A stretch of 64,000 nucleotides of DNA from Solea solea (taxonomy: Eukaryota; Chordata; Actinopteri; Pleuronectiformes; Soleidae): NCBI RefSeq assembly GCF_958295425.1, contig NC_081139.1, positions 19,136,388 through 19,200,387 on the forward strand, given 5' to 3'. A model generated the notes under the pieces. That model ran no database searches. It worked only from the letters and a program-made list of their open reading frames with translations, and had not been told where the DNA came from. Of the stretch, positions 57,871 to 64,000 are shown one piece after another (position 1 is the stretch's first letter; the number at the start of each line of letters is the position of its first letter). Made by a program: the position numbers and the translations under genes.

Positions 57871-60095
57871 CAAGGTGCGTGGACTCTCTGCCATTATTGT
57901 CTACTGATCCTCTGTCTGATCAACGACTCCATTAGACTACACAGGAGGAAGAATTGCACCAACATTCAATCTGTATTTAACTATATAATAAGGAAGAGGA
58001 GGAGCTGAAGCGAGTCCCTGTGTGTACGTGCATTGGGAAACCACCGATGTACAGTAGGTGCATCTAATTATCATAAAAATACTGTGCCATAGATTTGAGA
58101 CTTTCTGCTGTCTCGAGATAGCAATGAGCCAACAAAGCACATGACCACACCTCATTTTAAGAACCCATGGGTGCACTGATGGGCGTAATTGCAAACGGTG
58201 TGGGCCCTGGGCATCATAATGGCAACTGTGGCAGGAGGAAACTAACCTCCCGCTTCTAATTACTGATAGTTAACCAGGTTATCTTTTCAGCTCTGACTGG
58301 GACACACGTTCTTAACGGTCTTTAACCTAAAACAACAATGCCGTTGTTGTTGTATTTTCACATTGCAAGCTCTATGGATGACTGAGATGAGCAGTGAGGG
58401 ACCTTCCACAACATCTGAGTGATTCATCGATACATTTCCAGTAAGAAGCACAACAGAGTCATACTTAACTATTAGGCCATCATCAAGTATCCATTTTAGG
58501 CGGCAGCAGAGTACATTATTTGTGAACGTGAATATCAATCCTTTCCCAAGGCTGATAACCTTTAAAAGTCCCCAGTGATTTCCCACTGTGAGCCACAGCA
58601 CTGCACTGACAATAGGGACAGTGTTCTGGACCAGTCAGAGCTCCAGATCACATTTCCTGTTCCTGATTTAAGATCAACTCAGCTGACTACTGATACACTC
58701 TGCTCCTCCAAAAAAATGCATCCCTCTGCTTGTGCATCATGCAAGTGCATGTGTTTTTTTTTGTAAAGCAAAAAGATGGAGATTGTTAGTCAAATCAAGG
58801 GTAAAAAGAAAGACAGTAAGTTTATCTAAACCAGCCGTAAAACACAAGACAGTAACCTTATTCTTGCTGACAGCAGGCTGTATGTGAAACAAAGAGGACC
58901 TTCTGTGTACATAACCCTCTCACCCACTGTGTAATAACAGACAGTGATATATACAGAATAGTGCAGAGACATTATGTGAGTTAAAGGAAGAACTGGGCAT
59001 GAGAACCTGAGTTACCATTTGTTATGAAATCGGCCAGCGCTACTTTCAAATAGGGCTGAAGGATTTTGAATAAATATCTAATTGTGATTATTTTGACTGA
59101 CTATGTGATATTTGTGCAGATTTATGAGAAACAAAGATGTTTTCTTCAGTCTGTCGGAACAATATTTAATCTAAAATGGTCATCTGACAAACATTTGGGC
59201 TTAAAGAAATACTGAATGTGTGCATCTTCACCAGTGCCACGACTAGATTTGATGATGGTCATCATGTCAACGATTCTATTTGATTCCGTTTGACTGCTTT
59301 TATCTCACAAACAGTCACTTCTTCTTCCACATCTCCGTGGAAATCTTTAGTATCTGAAAAAAATTGTATTGCTGGAAAGAAAAATGTTTTTTTTACAGAA
59401 GTGGAGGAAACCGCTGGAATCTCAGGGATTAACGTGGGTAGTCTAGTCTCTGTGGACAAAATCCAGAAGTGAGAAAACCAAGTATGAAGCAGACATGTGT
59501 CGACAGTATTTATTATTTGACCACGTTGTTGCATTCTGGTTTTTTTCTTCTTCTCTTTTTCTTTTTTTGGACTATGTCTTGTATGTCATGACTAATTTTG
59601 TGTATATGTCTCATTAAAAGCATGACCTCAAATATGAATTTAAACTTAAACTTAAACTTACATATATGCAGAGGCAGATTAACAACAACAATCTCTAAAA
59701 GCTGAGCACTGGAACTTTAAATAGTAATTTGGACATTGATTACCATGGCAACAGTACAATCCTCAAAGCTTTGACTCATTGGGGTCAACCTTATTTTGTT
59801 CTCAAGCTACACAAAGTTCTCATGCCAACCTTGTGACGGAACCCTGGGCCAAAATTTCCTGTTACTATCCTCATCCAATAAAGACGACCTTTTGCAACCC
59901 AAAGGAGAAATAATGAAACAAATTCAACAATTGTCAGTCTGTTCTGGCTGTGAGAAATCAAGCCTAGAGAAACACACTAAAAGAGCATGCAAGTTTGTGA
60001 CACTCATCTACGCACAACTGCACAGCGAGCTGGCGACCCCTCACCTTTTTCCCGTGCCGCCTCAGGGACATGAGATCAAGAGAAGTCTTATAACT
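57871..60095. other. Non-coding DNA
   Basis: A hAT-like fragment at 59052-59130 ('agggctgaaggattttgaat', 'tgtgattattttgactgac'). No exon recognised. Confidence 0.5.
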
Positions 60096-60098
60096 GTG

Positions 60099-60111
60099 TG
60101 ACCTCTGACCT
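60099..60111 (-). promoter_or_regulatory. Perfect DR1 nuclear-receptor site
   Basis: TGACCTCTGACCT, on the - strand AGGTCA-G-AGGTCA: an exact direct repeat with one-base spacing, the PPAR/RXR, HNF4 and COUP-TF layout. Motif match only. Confidence 0.4.
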
Positions 60112-63100
60112 CCTGGTTGAAGATTGGCAGGGACAGTACAAAACAGTACTTATGGCGATGAGAGAAAGAGAGAAGACTACACGACTGAGTTCCTGCTATT
60201 ATCCCACTGACAGTAAATCGAGGAATGTATGTCATATAATAAGTTGTTGCTTCATAAGCCTCGACAGAAATGGAAAATTAGCTGTGTAGTGTGGATTACA
60301 CGGTTGAAATAGAAGGCTGTACGGAGGCCAAATCTCAGATATGATGTACTTGATCGGCCACATTTGATTTTAGATCTTTGAGAAATATCTGGCAACTCTC
60401 TTGATAATCAAATACTTTTGAAAGCAGAAATTCCGGCAATTTATGTTTGGTAAATCAGGATTTGTTGCTTCTCTCTGTAAGTATAGCACTGGTCTACACT
60501 GTATGTGTATAACATTTGGATCAGAGGTAGAGTTAATATTAGTTTAAATATTTGATTTCAGAAATGTCATAAACCATTTTTTTTCATCCAGAGGTTTATT
60601 AACTGTTAAATGTATTTAATATCTAGTTTATACATTATTTTAAGTGCTTTACAGTGCAGACACAACTTGTAGAGTGGAAAAACCGACCATTGTTGTTGTT
60701 CATCGTCTGTTCATTAGGTTTTTTCGTGTAACAGATGCAGAGGGTGGATTTTGGCCAACCATACTGTCAACAGGGGCATCACATATCAACCAGTGGCTGC
60801 ACTCATTTCTAAAACTTGGCATTGGCCACAGAATAACCTCATTTTTGTTGACCTCTGCTTTGGACTGTTGGCTCGACTGAACAAGCAGCTTACTGTAATC
60901 ATCTATTAATAACTATTATTACACCACAATTGATTTGCGTAGAAAAGACAGTGATTCTTTCTGCAGATCGGGACAGGTCAAGACAGGTTGTTTTTTTGTG
61001 ACTCTGGCCAATTAAAACAGGTCTCATGCACACCTGGAATAACAGGTAGGCTCCAGAGGGAGGGCCGGTGTTATGTCGAGTTCTACTGCCTGCTGATTTT
61101 ACCTTTGATGTGACTCAGATCAAAAACATTTCCGGGGCTGTGTGGACACCAGATTTGTGTCACTTCAGTACGGGATCCTGGATCAGATCTGATATGTGGC
61201 CATGTTATCACCTTACCTATCTCTCGTTTCAGTATCGAGTGATAGGTTTTCTGCTGATGCTGATGACGCATGTAAAAAGGCATTTGCAGTATGTGCATGT
61301 GTGCCACATGTGAGAGGGCAGTCATTCAGATGCAGGACACAGGCAGTTATGGATGTGAGCCATCAAATCTAAGGAACATCAGTCTGTCTGTACAGCACAT
61401 GACTGTCGAACGGCTCGCTTGACATGCTTTAAACTCACCAGTGTGTGTAGTGCTGACGTTGACATTGTTTGGATAAGAAATGCAAGAGATCTCTGTAAAA
61501 TAAAAAACAAACAAACAGGCATTGCACAAGTCAGATTTGAATCGGATTTGAATAATTTCACTGGTAATCTGAACGCAGCCTGTGGCAGCACTGCAAGAAA
61601 TCAATATCGTCAAATACAAGCAAACATACAAGTTTCAGTTATTGACGGACACTCGCACACCTGCTATACACATACAGAATCAATTTTGGGCAATTTGGGA
61701 AAAGTTATTAATACACGTACAAACCCACACCACACTCATACAGCCGTGATATGTGCACTTGGTTACGCACAATGACACAAGTGTTTACCGACAGGTGACT
61801 CTAAAAATAACGTGCCTGGGTCACACACACTTGAACTCGTACAAAGAACAGTACAGTGGTTCTTCTGAAGAAACAAATGGTTGCTATTAATACACTGACA
61901 CCAACACACGCAACCGCTGATGTTGTGATACAAGTGTACGCTCAACTGTCGCGCAAGCAGGTCCCGCTTATGCAAACACAAAGACCTGTTATATACACTG
62001 AAAAGAAACAACTGCATGCTATTAATATCCTGGCGTGTTTTGGGATGGACACACACACACACACACACAGACAGACATGGACATACACATTCACACAGAG
62101 ATTGATACTCCAGCTGCTCGGAAGCAGAGGGACAGAATGTCCCCAACAGCTGTGGATTCCTATAATCGCGAGGACGTGGGGAGGGATGCAGAAAATCAGA
62201 GCAATAGTTGGTTGGTGCTGATGGTGTCCAGTATGGAGAAACTTTAGCATTAAATAGTTTTTGTGCTAATGTATGAATGTGTCCTTATCTCAAGTGTGTT
62301 TGCTTGATATTTTACCAGAAACAATATCAATAGTAGTTCTTTTCTGGACATCAGGTTGTTGATAAGGGATGAGCAGATGCTGTACTTGTATGTCAGAATC
62401 ATATCAGGGAAAGAGAAACATAAAATCTGATACAACCCAAAGAGAAGCCTTAAAATAACATAAGCGCTTCACTATGTACAGACATGTAAAAACGTAAATA
62501 AAGAGCAGTAACAGCATCTTTCTATATGTCTGTGTATTCTTTCAAGCATTTCAGCTTCACTTTCAGAAGTGATGTGCGTCCACTATAATACGCCTCAACA
62601 ACCTGTGTCTCAAGACACATTCAGGTTCACTCATCGTCTGCACTGCAGGCCAGTCGAAACAGGAAGTTGATTCTCTCATCTGCAGTTGTTTGCGTGGTTT
62701 CAGAGACGAGAAATGACAATGATGAAAAGTAAGAACAAGGATTTCTTTCATTAGACCAAACACCAAGGTTTGAACAGAGCTTTTGTTTCACCGGTGATTG
62801 TGGAGTCGCATTTCGCTTGGACACAAATCAGGAAGTGAACGTGTGAGAAACTCTCATGGTTTTTGTTCATCCAGACTAAAATGCAGCCCAGAGTTTATGT
62901 TTTTTTTTTTTAGAATGGCTGGTTATAACTGTAGTAAATGCATCAGGACAAATGTATTGTTAACAGTTTAGTAGTTTCAAAACAATGTCAAATGACTATT
63001 ACACTGATATCAACATCAGGTATTGGACATTTTAAAGTTGTATGGCGCCTACATTTAACCTGCCTTAAATCCATGCAATACCACTGCGGAGTTCACTCCA

Positions 63101-64000
63101 GCCCAACAATAAACAAAGTACACTTTAGAGCCAGACTGTGGATATAAATAATGGACATCTGTAACTCTCTCAAGCTGCAGAAACGAACCGCTGAAGCCAT
63201 TCAACCAAAATAGAAGGCTCTGCTTGCCTAAATGAACCAAGAGGATGTTATGGTGCAGGCTAACTTTAGAAACAGGAAGTCACTGTTTCTCTGTTTCTCT
63301 CGCACTGCGCCTCTCTATATTCGTGTGTATATGTGTGTTTGTGTGTGTGTGTGTGTGTGCGTGTGTGTGTGTGTGAGTCAGTGCCTCAGCATGTTACTGC
63401 TGAAGGCCCCACAGAAAGAGGATGATGATTGTGAAACAAATGTGCTATTACAGAAACCAGAAGTTTGTCTCCCGGTTATTTTTAGCAACACACAATGTGC
63501 AGATCTTATCTATGCAGTTATGTTTGAAATGTTCCAGATTGTATCTCAGAAATAGCATTTCTTTTCAGTTGTAAACTGTTTATCTGTGTTTTCAGTGCAT
63601 AGTTGATGAATATCAGTAGCACTAAAAATATCTGCACCATATTGCACAGAGGTAACACGAGGTTATGCTTTTGCTATATTTTTTTTCCTTTACATTGTGA
63701 GCAACATAACTGAAAAAGTTACAAGATTTTGATTAATAAATGTTAAGATTTTGCTGGTAATGCAGCAATTCCTTCACCAGTCATTTATGTTCGTGGGAAT
63801 GATGCTTTTGGGTGCCTTGACAGTCAGGAACTGAGCAGCCATGGTGGAGGTCTGCGTTGTCTGAGTGCTTTCTCTTGCAATTTGTAATGAGATTTGAAAC
63901 GAGCATGAACTTTGAAAGTCCTCTCTTTGTAATATTATAGGAGGTGATCAGCAGCTTTTGAAACCCCTGAGGGTCTGGGTGCAGTGACTGAGCTGGTTTT
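60112..64000. other. Non-coding DNA to the end of the window
   Basis: (CA)n at 62049-62069 and (TG)n at 63323-63374. No exon, RNA gene or clear mobile element recognised. Confidence 0.5.

Noticed and set aside
59796..60101. A 101-codon frame on the + strand
   Set aside because: Normal amino-acid mix but no recognised domain, no exon signals at plausible places, and length within chance expectation for 64 kb.
60960..60985. ACAGGTCAAGACAGGTTG as a nuclear-receptor direct repeat
   Set aside because: The second half-site (AGGTTG) departs from consensus; too weak.

Overview
The window is vertebrate nuclear DNA, almost certainly from a ray-finned (teleost, probably percomorph) fish. The evidence is a split gene with GT/AG introns, many (CA/TG)n microsatellites, tRNA-derived SINEs, hAT-like short elements and a decayed Tx1/L1-type LINE, plus a vitamin D receptor whose sequence fits the fish VDR-alpha type. 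There are no operons, CRISPR arrays or other bacterial features.

One gene is certain: vdra, the vitamin D receptor, on the + strand. All eight coding exons can be placed (start codon 11820, stop codon 21046-21048). Spliced, they give 1278 bases and 425 residues with no frameshift or internal stop. Both C4 zinc fingers, the hinge, the ligand-binding domain and the AF-2 helix are intact. Only 2 bases of 5' UTR precede the ATG after a splice acceptor, so the promoter and at least one non-coding exon lie upstream; I could not place them. The 3' UTR probably runs to an AATAAA at 26472 (about 5.4 kb).

Layout. 1-11.8 kb: non-coding upstream DNA with diverged local repeats, hAT-like short elements, a palindromic TCF/LEF-type site and a DR1 nuclear-receptor site. 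11.8-21.05 kb: vdra coding exons and introns; the introns hold an antisense SINE, a perfect 13-bp-arm palindrome and a near-consensus estrogen-response palindrome. 21.05-26.5 kb: likely 3' UTR. 26.5-64 kb: about 37 kb with no recognisable protein-coding exon. It is filled with repeats: terminal-inverted-repeat short elements, modules bounded by (TG)n tracts, a composite element with a tRNA-like SINE inside it, a LINE 3' remnant, a GACA/GATA array with a 480-bp purine-rich minisatellite, and long (GA)n and poly-G tracts. Three CpG-rich or exon-like stretches (27.5-27.96, 46.13-46.27 and 55.44-55.66 kb) could be promoters or first exons. The last is the best, and in human the gene downstream of VDR on the same strand is HDAC7, so it may be an hdac7 5' exon. 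That is inference only.

I found no clearly undescribed biological system. The most useful leads are nuclear-receptor half-site arrangements in and around a nuclear-receptor gene (DR1, DR5, ERE-type and DR6), a CTCF-like site beside the DR6 cluster, and the composite SINE-bearing element.
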